Shown one piece after another: positions 1-5,374 of a DNA stretch of 5,374 bases. The stretch is from an uncultured Lactobacillus sp. Its GTDB lineage: Bacteria > Bacillota > Bacilli > Lactobacillales > Lactobacillaceae. Below the pieces are notes generated by a model that worked only from the letters and a program-made list of their open reading frames with translations, made no database searches and had not been told where the DNA came from. Where the stretch lies: the NCBI GenBank assembly GCA_946409675.1, contig CAMJXI010000081.1, positions 1 through 5,374 of the forward strand, read 5' to 3'. Numbering within the stretch: position 1 is the first letter of the stretch; each line of letters begins with the position of its first letter. The position numbers and the translations under genes are program-made.

Positions 1-169
1 TTTGAAAGCCACTAATCAATCTTTCGAAGAGTTATCGGTGAAATTAATTTTAGAAGAAATTGAAAATGACCTCGATGTGAAAGACTATATTAAAGCGCTT
101 GAGGAAAGCAAGGGCCAACCCGTTTATACGTTTGAAGAAGTCAAAGCACATTTTGATTTTGCTGAATAA
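1..169 (+). CDS. 3' end of a RelB/DUF6290-like antitoxin (partial)
   Basis: This is an open reading frame entering from the left edge, with its first complete codon at 2 and TAA at 167-169; 55 residues are visible. The fragment contains the stretch LILEEIENDLDVKDYIKALE followed by a charged segment and a YTFEEVKAHFDF tail. A ribbon-helix-helix-like end running into 'E.D..D...Y..A......(T/Y)(T/S)..EV' is typical of the C-terminal half of small RelB/StbD or DUF6290 antitoxins. These bind their own promoter through the N-terminal half, which lies outside the window, and neutralise a RelE/ParE-type toxin through this tail. In such modules the toxin gene normally follows and overlaps the antitoxin, but here a terminator follows at once, so no toxin lies downstream. 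The family call rests on pattern similarity only. It could also be a solitary regulator. The TTG at position 2 is not taken as a start because the frame is open to the window edge. Confidence 0.55.
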   Translation, partial: LKATNQSFEELSVKLILEEIENDLDVKDYIKALEESKGQPVYTFEEVKAHFDFAE

Positions 170-194
170 AAGGGTGATTGAATAGTACCAAAAT

Positions 195-238
195 AAGGCA
201 TAACTAGTAAAAAATTACTGGTTATGCCTTTTGTTTTT
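195..238. terminator. Bidirectional intrinsic terminator between convergent genes
   Basis: A 16-bp inverted repeat (arms 195-210 and 215-230) encloses an AAAA loop. The only imperfection is one T-G wobble pair. On the plus strand the stem runs into TTTTGTTTTT. On the minus strand it runs into TTATTTTGG. It lies 25 nt after the stop of the antitoxin-like gene and ends 3 nt before the stop codon of the convergent oxidase gene, so it probably ends transcription in both directions. Confidence 0.9.
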
Positions 239-241
239 CAG

Positions 242-1387
242 TTAATAAAGTTTTAAACGTGCCGGATCATTACTCAAGACACCCGGATCATAAGGATTGT
301 CGCGTAAATCGAAATTCTTAATATCGGCGATTGTCTGGGTTCCTGCAAGTTGCATCACGATTTCAAGTTCAGCGGTTAATTGGTTGAAGACTTGCTCAAC
401 TCCAATTGCTCCACCTAAAGCTAAACCGTAAATTGCCGGTCTGCCGACAGCAACCAAATCGGCTCCAGAGGCTAATGCCTTGAAGACATGCTGTCCACGG
501 CGAATACCGGAATCAAAGACGATTGGCACGCGTTTGTCGACGGCTTTTGAGATTAAGGATAGTGAGTCAAAGGAAGCAGGACCACTATCGAGTTGGCGCC
601 CACCATGATTCGAAACCCAAATGCCAGATGCCCCAGCGGCAAGAAGTGGCTCGACGTCTTCAGGGCTCTCGACCCCCTTGACGTAGACTGGAAGGCCGGA
701 ATAACTGGCAATATTTTCAACATCCTTGGTCGAAAGTTTTTGTTTGGCACTGCCGTAAATTGATTTGAGTGATTCGCCGGTTTGTTGTGCGAGGTATTCC
801 TCGACGATTGGCATGCCAACTGGGAAGGTGAAACCATTTCGCGCATCGGTTTCCCGGTTTCCAGAAACAGTTGCGTCGGCGGTCAAAATAATCGCCTTGA
901 TCCCTTGTTCCTTCACCCGGTCCATGATGTGGCGGTTAATGCCATCATCTTTGCTGTAATAAAATTGGAACCACTCGGGTGTTCCTTGTAAGGCCTTGGT
1001 CACATCTGGTAAGTCAAAACTTGAGTAGGAACTAATTGAGTAGATCGTGTTATAACGATGAACACCTTCGGCACTGGCTAGTTCACCGCGTTCGTTAGCC
1101 AGTTTATGCGCAGCAATTGGTGCCATGATCATCGGCGAAGTTAGTTGATTACCATCAAAAGTGGTAGAAACATCTGGCTTTTCTACGTCCTTTAAAGCAT
1201 GTGGGACAATCAGTTTGTGTTCGAACGACCGGATATTTTCCCGTAAGGTAAACATGTCGCCCGCGCCACTAGCAACGTAGCCAAACGCGCCTTTTGGCAT
1301 CACTTTTTGCGCCATTTCCTCTAAGTCGTACGTATTATAAAAATTGGAAATTAAACCTTCTGCAGTACTCGTGTGAAATTCTGTCAT
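242..1387 (-). CDS. lctO: FMN-dependent alpha-hydroxy-acid oxidase, probable L-lactate oxidase
   Basis: A 381-residue cytosolic flavoprotein of the LldD/glycolate-oxidase (TIM-barrel) family. It is expected to oxidise L-lactate to pyruvate, passing electrons from FMN to O2 and making H2O2. By my memory of the Aerococcus viridans enzyme the active-site set is complete: Y37 (FGYVAS), A92 in PIAAH, Y143 (FQFYYS), D171 and R178 in TADATVSGNR, Y211, K237 (VKG), and the catalytic base H261 with R264 in SNHGGRQLD. FDSGIRRG (291-298) and GRP (315-317) match the FMN-phosphate region. A92, where many relatives have Gly, favours an oxidase over a monooxygenase. The length is close to the family norm (about 370), with a roughly 15-residue C-terminal tail beyond the DNPY motif. 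The start is supported by AAAAGGGGGA seven bases upstream. The gene appears monocistronic, with a terminator on either side. Another short 2-hydroxy acid is possible as substrate; 'lox' is an alternative symbol. Confidence 0.9.
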   Translation of the reverse strand: MTEFHTSTAEGLISNFYNTYDLEEMAQKVMPKGAFGYVASGAGDMFTLRENIRSFEHKLIVPHALKDVEKPDVSTTFDGNQLTSPMIMAPIAAHKLANERGELASAEGVHRYNTIYSISSYSSFDLPDVTKALQGTPEWFQFYYSKDDGINRHIMDRVKEQGIKAIILTADATVSGNRETDARNGFTFPVGMPIVEEYLAQQTGESLKSIYGSAKQKLSTKDVENIASYSGLPVYVKGVESPEDVEPLLAAGASGIWVSNHGGRQLDSGPASFDSLSLISKAVDKRVPIVFDSGIRRGQHVFKALASGADLVAVGRPAIYGLALGGAIGVEQVFNQLTAELEIVMQLAGTQTIADIKNFDLRDNPYDPGVLSNDPARLKLY

Positions 1388-1428
1388 GAATAAATCCCCC
1401 TTTTACTTGTTTTACTCTTTGTACGTTG

Positions 1429-1458
1429 AGTATAGCGAAATTGATTTTAATAGACTAA
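1429..1458 (-). promoter_or_regulatory. Candidate promoter of the lactate oxidase gene
   Basis: On the minus strand a good -10 hexamer, TATACT (1429-1434), lies about 40 nt upstream of the oxidase start codon. The best -35 candidate is a weak TTAGTC (1453-1458) at 18-bp spacing. A weak -35 could mean an activator is needed, but no clear operator or catabolite (cre) site was seen here. Confidence 0.4.
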
Positions 1459-1496
1459 CAAAGTGAATTGGAAAAAATAAAAGGGGTAGGACATAC

Positions 1497-1521
1497 AAAA
1501 AAAGATGACCGAAGTCATCTT
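1497..1521 (-). terminator. Intrinsic terminator of the mntH-usp operon
   Basis: Read on the minus strand, an 8-bp perfect stem (AAGATGAC / GTCATCTT, 1502-1509 with 1514-1521) is closed by TTCG. This gives the very stable C(UUCG)G tetraloop. An unbroken run of seven T follows (1497-1503). It lies 38 nt after the stop codon of the universal stress protein gene and insulates the oxidase promoter from read-through. Confidence 0.93.
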
Positions 1522-1558
1522 AGTTTAAAGTCTAATTAATATTTATAGTTACTTTGGC

Positions 1559-2017
1559 TTAACGCACGACTAAAACTGAAACTGGTGAATACTTAGCCAT
1601 GTAAGCTGCTTGGGAACCAAAACGTTTCTTGATTCCTTCTTTTGACTTGGAACCAATAATCAAAAGATCTGGTTTAACGTGCGGAATAACTTCCTTCACG
1701 ATTGTTTCGCCAGGGTCGCCCTCCGCAACTACCGTATGAACTTCTTTGACGCCAGCTTCTTCGGCTTTTTGCTTGTATTCCGCAATCCGCTTTTCCATGT
1801 CCTCACGGGCACCATGGACGAAGTCTTTGCTCAAAGCTTCATAGATATTATAATCATCATTCTCAAGTACGGATACCAGAGTCAAACCAACTTCATCTTT
1901 GATAGCACGGTGAATAGCGTACTTGAAAGCCAACACAGCATCAGGTGAGTCGTCAACGGCTACCAAAAGATTATGAAAATAAACGTCTTTAATGTTGTTT
2001 AATACAGGTTCATTCAT
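1559..2017 (-). CDS. Universal stress protein, UspA family
   Basis: A 152-residue soluble single-domain Usp protein with an alpha/beta nucleotide-binding fold, normally acting as a cytoplasmic dimer. The first strand, LLVAVDDSPDA (17-27), carries the conserved Asp at 22. A long charged helix spans about 66-88. VVAEGDPGETIV (96-107) is the usual 'G.(P/A)...I' segment. The closing phosphate-binding loop is LLIIGSKSKEGIKKRFGS (118-135), followed by SPVSVLVVR. The classic ATP-binding Usp pattern is G-x2-G-x9-G(S/T). Here the second Gly is Ser125 and the spacing to G134-S135 is one residue short, so ATP binding is uncertain. The gene starts 17 nt after the mntH stop codon, with CGAGGT (2027-2032) as ribosome binding site, so it is almost certainly co-transcribed with mntH. 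A role in coping with metal or oxidative stress, or in modulating the transporter, is inference from this pairing. Confidence 0.93.
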   Translation of the reverse strand: MNEPVLNNIKDVYFHNLLVAVDDSPDAVLAFKYAIHRAIKDEVGLTLVSVLENDDYNIYEALSKDFVHGAREDMEKRIAEYKQKAEEAGVKEVHTVVAEGDPGETIVKEVIPHVKPDLLIIGSKSKEGIKKRFGSQAAYMAKYSPVSVLVVR

Positions 2018-2034
2018 AAATAATTTACCTCGTT

Positions 2035-3396
2035 TTAAAGAATTGCTTTAATCGTCTCCATCACGATTTGCATGTTTAGGATGGTTAATACTATTGTACA
2101 TACCCAGGCAAGAATTGTAACCCATTTACTATTAATAAATTCGCCCATAATCTTCTTCGAACTCGTGAAGATCGTCAACGGAATCATTGAGAATGGCAAT
2201 GCGACTGACAAGAAGACTTGTGAGTTAACCAAAAGGCTATCTAACGCATTTTCCTCACCATGATAGATGATAGCAATGATCAAGACAGGAACAACAGCGA
2301 TTAAACGAGTCATCAATCTTCTTGCCCAAAGTGGCATCTTCAGATGGATGAAACCTTCCATAACGATTTGACCAGACAGTGTCCCTGTAATTGTCGAGTT
2401 TTGACCAGAAGCCAGTAAGGCAACGGCGAATAAGACAGAAAGGACAGGTGAGGCAACGGCCCCAGCCAAGTTAGGATCTTGTAATGCGTTGTAAAGGTCG
2501 GCAAAAGTACCTAAGTTTGAAGTATCTTTTCCGAAGAATAAAGCAGCACCAACAAGGAGCAACAAGCAGTTAACGATGAAAGCAGCAGTTAATTGTAAGT
2601 TTGAATCCCAAGTAGTGAACTTGATTGCGTTCTTGATTGAAGCTTTATCTTTACGGTCAAATTGACGTGTTTGCGAAATTGATGAATGCAAGTACAAGTT
2701 ATGTGGCATAACCGTTGCACCAACGATACCTAAAGCCATGTGTAATTGACCTGGGTGTAAGATTTCTTTCTTTGGTACCAAGTTTTCAAAGGCGGCAGCC
2801 ATATCAGGTTGAGCAATAATTACTTGATAGATGAAGACAACCATGATTACTAAGATTAAAGTAACGACGATTGCTTCGATTTTTCGAAAGCCGAGTTTTG
2901 TCAGTAATAATAGTAACAAAACATCCAAAATTGTTAAGGCAACACCCACAACGAGTGGGAAGCCGAAGAGCAGTTTTAAGGCGATGGCTCCACCAATAAC
3001 TTCGGCGATATCAGTTGCCATGATTGCAAGTTCTGTGGTGATCCAAAGGAAACCACCTAAAAATTTACCAGTATGGGCACGAGTGGCTTGCGCCAAATCC
3101 ATATTAGTCACAATACCAAGCTTAGCTGCCATATATTGTAGTAACATCGCAATTAAGCTTGAGATCAAGATTACGGACATTAAGAGATAGCCGTATTCAG
3201 CACCACCTTTGATACTTGTGATCCAGTTACCAGGATCCATGTAACCAACGGCGACTAAGGCACCTGGGCCAGAGAAGGCTAACAGGTTTTTAAAGAAGTT
3301 TCCTCCCTTTGGAATTTCGACTGTGTCGTTTATTTCTTCAAGACTTGAACCATCTGCATGTTCAAATAGTTCGTGGTGTTCTTTTTGTTCACTCAT
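2035..3396 (-). CDS. mntH: Nramp-family divalent metal/H+ symporter (Mn2+ importer)
   Basis: A 453-residue integral membrane protein of the Nramp family, which imports Mn2+ (also Fe2+, Cd2+) together with protons. After a hydrophilic N-terminus of about 35 residues, eleven membrane segments can be counted at roughly 37-59, 71-92, 113-141, 146-167, 173-195, 218-240, 266-288, 314-345, 362-378, 388-411 and 425-446. The metal site is intact: D54-P-G-N57 in TM1 and A227..M230-P-H232 in TM6. TM3 has the acidic pair D129 and E132 linked to proton transfer. The family transport signature [19 protein letters not shown] is at 331-349. TM6 Met favours transition metals over Mg2+. The start is supported by AAAGGGTGGA six bases upstream. 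It is the first gene of an operon with usp, is transcribed away from a P1B-type ATPase, and has a DtxR/MntR-like palindrome just upstream of its promoter. Lactobacilli often carry several mntH paralogues, so this may not be the only one. Confidence 0.95.
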   Translation of the reverse strand: MSEQKEHHELFEHADGSSLEEINDTVEIPKGGNFFKNLLAFSGPGALVAVGYMDPGNWITSIKGGAEYGYLLMSVILISSLIAMLLQYMAAKLGIVTNMDLAQATRAHTGKFLGGFLWITTELAIMATDIAEVIGGAIALKLLFGFPLVVGVALTILDVLLLLLLTKLGFRKIEAIVVTLILVIMVVFIYQVIIAQPDMAAAFENLVPKKEILHPGQLHMALGIVGATVMPHNLYLHSSISQTRQFDRKDKASIKNAIKFTTWDSNLQLTAAFIVNCLLLLVGAALFFGKDTSNLGTFADLYNALQDPNLAGAVASPVLSVLFAVALLASGQNSTITGTLSGQIVMEGFIHLKMPLWARRLMTRLIAVVPVLIIAIIYHGEENALDSLLVNSQVFLSVALPFSMIPLTIFTSSKKIMGEFINSKWVTILAWVCTIVLTILNMQIVMETIKAIL

Positions 3397-3425
3397 AATT
3401 ATCCACCCTTTCTAATTTCCCTCAT

Positions 3426-3456
3426 ATTATCTTACTCTTAATTTAGAAAATGTAAA
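3426..3456 (-). promoter_or_regulatory. Candidate promoter of the mntH-usp operon
   Basis: On the minus strand, TTTACA (3451-3456) and GATAAT (3426-3431) each match the sigma-A consensus at five of six positions. They are separated by 19 bp, slightly longer than ideal. The -10 lies about 30 nt upstream of the mntH start, leaving a short leader that contains the AAAGGGTGGA ribosome binding site. A 19-bp palindrome ends 7 bp upstream of the -35. Confidence 0.5.
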
Positions 3457-3462
3457 TAGAAA

Positions 3463-3481
3463 AATTAGGTACGCCTTAATT
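3463..3481. promoter_or_regulatory. DtxR/MntR-like operator candidate upstream of mntH
   Basis: A 19-bp imperfect palindrome, AATTAGGTACGCCTTAATT, has six of nine symmetric positions paired around the central C3472. The TTAGG / CCTTAA half sites and the 19-bp length recall metal-dependent DtxR/MntR/SirR-family operators. It lies directly upstream of the mntH -35. Repression of the importer when Mn2+ is replete is the family expectation. The regulator gene is not in the window and the match was made by eye. Confidence 0.45.
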
Positions 3482-3568
3482 AATTTTGTGTTTTGTTTAA
3501 TTTACAAACTAAAGTGCATCACACAAAGCAAGGGAACCTGTAAATAGTTACCAAAAATTAATTGCTTC

Positions 3569-3587
3569 TAGGCAAAAGTTTAGCCTA
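3569..3587. promoter_or_regulatory. 19-bp palindrome, candidate operator of the ATPase gene
   Basis: TAGGCAAAAGTTTAGCCTA is a palindrome with a single mismatched pair (A3574/A3582) around a central G3578. It lies 80-98 nt upstream of the ATPase start codon and roughly 40-58 nt upstream of its candidate -10. The TAGGC/GCCTA arms partly resemble the TTAGG half sites near mntH, so one metal-responsive regulator could act on both divergent genes. It is followed by five T, so a weak hairpin terminator is an alternative reading, but no upstream plus-strand gene needs one here. Confidence 0.45.
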
Positions 3588-3616
3588 TTTTTGATTTGGA
3601 TCAATTTTTTTGATTT
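3588..3616 (+). repeat. Direct repeat TTTTTGATTT with an embedded palindrome
   Basis: The 10-mer TTTTTGATTT occurs at 3588-3597 and again at 3607-3616, with starts 19 bp apart (nearly two helical turns). The first copy overlaps a 14-bp palindrome, TTGATTTGGATCAA (3591-3604), which is followed by a run of seven T (3605-3611). The second copy overlaps GATTTCAAATC (3612-3622). The block sits just upstream of the candidate -10 of the ATPase gene, where a regulator would bind. The AT-rich setting makes chance similarity a real possibility. Confidence 0.3.
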
Positions 3617-3626
3617 CAAATCGCAT

Positions 3627-3632
3627 TATGAT
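3627..3632 (+). promoter_or_regulatory. Candidate -10 element of the P-type ATPase gene
   Basis: TATGAT matches the -10 consensus at five of six positions and would place the transcript start near 3639. The leader would be short (about 28 nt), holding the AGGTGAG ribosome binding site at 3656-3662. No convincing -35 exists at 16-18 bp: the region at 3601-3611 is a T tract, and TTGATT at 3610-3615 is too close. Such a promoter may need an activator; the call is weak. Confidence 0.3.
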
Positions 3633-3666
3633 GGTCACATAGTAAAGGAAAAGACAGGTGAGAATC

Positions 3667-5374
3667 ATGAATTTTATGAAAGTACAGAAATTTTTCCGCG
3701 AAAACGGATCGAAAATCACATTGTTAGCAGCCATTCTGATTGTGCTGGGTCTTGGGGCTAAGTATTTAGGAGGCGAGAACCTACTACTAACAAGTAATAT
3801 TCTTTTAGCAGTAGCTTCCGTCGTTGCTGGCTTACCAATCTTACTCCGGGCAATCTCCGCATTACAAGCAAAAGTGATTAGTATTGAACTTCTCGTTTCG
3901 ATTGCGGTGATCGGGGCATTTATCATTGGTGAATACAACGAGTCAGCAATCGTAACCTTCCTCTTCTTGTTTGGGGATTACCTAGAACAAAAGACTTTGG
4001 CGAAGACGAGATCTTCTATTAAATCGTTGGCAGCGATGGCTCCAACAACCGCCTTGGTTTTACAAGAAGACGGTAGCACGGTTGAAACCGACGTGGACGA
4101 TGTTGAAGTAAAGGACCGCATTTTGGTTAAACCGGGTGCACAGACTCCAGTTGATGGCGTGGTGATTGAAGGTCACGGCTACTTGGATGAAGCAGCCATC
4201 ACGGGTGAATCACGCGCGGTTAAAAAGGAAGTCGGCGATTCAGTCTTCTCCGGTGCGGTTTTGAGTAACGGATTTTTGACGGTCGAAGCCACTAAGGTTG
4301 GTGAAGATACAACTTTCGCCAAAATTTTGGAATTAGTCGAAGATGCCCAAGATACTAAATCAAAGGCTGAGAAGTTTATCGACAAATTTGCCAAATACTA
4401 CACCCCTGCAGTATTGGTGATTGCGTTGTTAGTCTTCATTTTTAGTCGAGACGTTAAATTAGCAATTACGGTCTTAGTACTTGGTTGCCCTGGTGCGTTG
4501 GTTATCGGCGCTCCAGTTTCAAACGTAGCTGGGATCGGTAACGGTGCGAAAAACGGGATTTTGGTGAAGGGTGCTTCAGTGATGGACGAATTTGCCAAAA
4601 TCGAAACCTTTGTTTTTGACAAAACTGGCACTTTGACGACTGGTAAGACTGTTGTTTCAGCATTTACCAACTACGCTGGTAGAACTGATAATGAGAAGAC
4701 AGACTTATTAGCACGGATTGCAAAGGCCGAAAGTTTGTCGGATCATCCACTTGGGAACGCGATTATCAACTACGTGGATGATAAGGAAATTGGCTACAAG
4801 AACTTAGTGATTGAAAAAAATAAAGCAATTAAGGGCCAAGGATTGGAAGTTGATTTCGGGGATGCAACGATCTTCCTCGGAAACGAAAAATTGTTGGCCG
4901 GACAAAATATCATTCCAACGGACGTGCAACAAAGAGAAATTGAACGGATTAAACAAACTGGTAGTTCCATCGTGATTGTGACTGATTTACACCAAGTATT
5001 GGCAGTAATCGGGATTTCGGACCAGATCAGACCAGAAGCTAAAGAAAACCTGGCCGCATTGAAGAGTGCTGGTGCCAAGAAGTTAGTAATGTTGACTGGT
5101 GACAACGCAGTGACTGCCCAATACGTTGCCACAAAACTTGGAATCGATGAAGTTCGGGCAAACTTGTTACCAGACGAAAAAGCGAAGATCATCAAGGAAT
5201 TACAAGACAAGGGCGAAAAAGTTGCCTTCATCGGTGATGGGATAAACGACAGCCCTTCACTTGCAACTGCTGACATCGGGATTTCGATGGGCTCGGGTAC
5301 TGATGTCGCAATCGAAACCTCAGACGTTGTGTTGATGCAATCAAGCATTCGCCAACTGGCTTATGCTTACCAAC
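3667..5374 (+). CDS. P1B-type heavy-metal-transporting ATPase with CPG motif (3' end outside window)
   Basis: 569 codons of a membrane ion-pumping ATPase are visible, open at the right edge; the usual length is about 620-650. Four membrane segments (about 17-35, 42-62, 69-88, 92-107) precede the actuator domain, which has ITGES (TGES 179-182). M3 (about 244-260) and M4 (265-287) follow. The phosphorylation site is D318 in DKTGT. The nucleotide-domain His-Pro is at 360-361 (SDHP), TGDN at 477-480 and GDGIND at 523-528. All catalytic signatures are intact. M4 carries C274-P-G276 then six residues and P283; the usual P1B metal motif is CPC, CPH or SPC. There is no N-terminal CxxC (HMA) or His-rich metal-binding domain. 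The start ATG follows AGGTGAG, and an in-frame TAG at 3640-3642 bounds it upstream. An efflux role for Mn2+, Fe2+, Zn2+ or Cd2+ is plausible beside mntH but unproven. The final two membrane helices, which also set metal specificity, are missing from the window. Confidence 0.92.
   Translation, partial: MNFMKVQKFFRENGSKITLLAAILIVLGLGAKYLGGENLLLTSNILLAVASVVAGLPILLRAISALQAKVISIELLVSIAVIGAFIIGEYNESAIVTFLFLFGDYLEQKTLAKTRSSIKSLAAMAPTTALVLQEDGSTVETDVDDVEVKDRILVKPGAQTPVDGVVIEGHGYLDEAAITGESRAVKKEVGDSVFSGAVLSNGFLTVEATKVGEDTTFAKILELVEDAQDTKSKAEKFIDKFAKYYTPAVLVIALLVFIFSRDVKLAITVLVLGCPGALVIGAPVSNVAGIGNGAKNGILVKGASVMDEFAKIETFVFDKTGTLTTGKTVVSAFTNYAGRTDNEKTDLLARIAKAESLSDHPLGNAIINYVDDKEIGYKNLVIEKNKAIKGQGLEVDFGDATIFLGNEKLLAGQNIIPTDVQQREIERIKQTGSSIVIVTDLHQVLAVIGISDQIRPEAKENLAALKSAGAKKLVMLTGDNAVTAQYVATKLGIDEVRANLLPDEKAKIIKELQDKGEKVAFIGDGINDSPSLATADIGISMGSGTDVAIETSDVVLMQSSIRQLAYAYQ

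Noticed and set aside
553..991. Plus-strand open frames inside the lactate oxidase gene
   Set aside because: They are antisense to conserved active-site coding sequence, have low-complexity products without recognisable motifs, and no promoter or ribosome binding site was seen.
1435..1500. Catabolite-control (cre) site upstream of the lactate oxidase
   Set aside because: No sequence close to the TGWAANCGNTNWCA pattern was found on either strand there.
1679..3190. Plus-strand open frames at 1679-1948, 2072-2263 and 2831-3190
   Set aside because: These are shadows opposite usp and mntH. The Ser/Thr/Ile/Lys-rich products are what antisense reading of membrane-protein codons gives.
3492..3522. 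Weak inverted repeats TTTGT-N7-ACAAA and GTG-CAT-CAC
   Set aside because: They are short and AT-rich or only three base pairs per arm, are expected by chance, and match no regulator site I can name.
3397..3666. A yybP-ykoY manganese riboswitch ahead of the ATPase or mntH
   Set aside because: Candidate promoters leave leaders of only about 30 nt on either side, too short for that aptamer, and no matching paired structure was seen.
3585..5348. Minus-strand open frames at 3585-3938, 4179-4394, 4398-4670 and 4794-5348
   Set aside because: They lie antisense to the P1B ATPase, whose translation contains all family motifs in order. Their products show no domain, and their starts lack ribosome binding sites suited to real genes.
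1..5374. Mobile elements, CRISPR arrays, tRNA or rRNA genes
   Set aside because: No transposase, terminal inverted repeat, regularly spaced repeat or RNA gene structure was seen; coding density and gene order look like ordinary chromosome.

Overview
The window most likely comes from a low- to mid-GC Firmicute of the Lactobacillaceae. The evidence is gene content (a lactate-oxidase-like flavoprotein, an Nramp manganese importer paired with a universal stress protein, a P1B-type metal ATPase), strong AGG-type ribosome binding sites, AT-rich intergenic DNA and short hairpin-plus-T-run terminators. The genus cannot be fixed from the sequence alone.

Layout. Positions 1-169 hold the 3' end of a plus-strand gene that resembles a RelB/DUF6290-type antitoxin. 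A strong, apparently bidirectional terminator (195-238) separates it from a convergent minus-strand gene for an FMN-dependent alpha-hydroxy-acid (probably L-lactate) oxidase (242-1387), which has its own promoter region. Upstream of that, also on the minus strand, lies a two-gene operon: an Nramp Mn2+/H+ symporter (mntH, 2035-3396) followed 17 nt later by a UspA-family protein (1559-2017). The operon ends at a UUCG-loop terminator (1497-1521). A 270-bp intergenic region (3397-3666) separates mntH from a divergent plus-strand P1B-type heavy-metal ATPase that starts at 3667 and runs off the right edge (569 codons visible).

How the genes may work together. The core is a metal-homeostasis locus: a proton-coupled divalent-metal importer and a metal ATPase transcribed away from each other. 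Between them lie two 19-bp imperfect palindromes with TTAGG/TAGGC-type half sites, reminiscent of DtxR/MntR-family operators. Lactobacilli are known to use high intracellular Mn2+ as an oxidant defence, and lactate oxidase makes H2O2. Importer, stress protein and peroxide-forming oxidase together therefore suggest a manganese/redox neighbourhood; that link is inference.

The most unusual item is the ATPase. It has every catalytic P-type signature, but the membrane metal-site motif is CPG-X6-P (residues 274-283) instead of the usual CPC, SPC or CPH, and there is no N-terminal metal-binding domain. Its metal cannot be assigned from the canonical subtypes. No mobile element, CRISPR array, tRNA or rRNA was seen.
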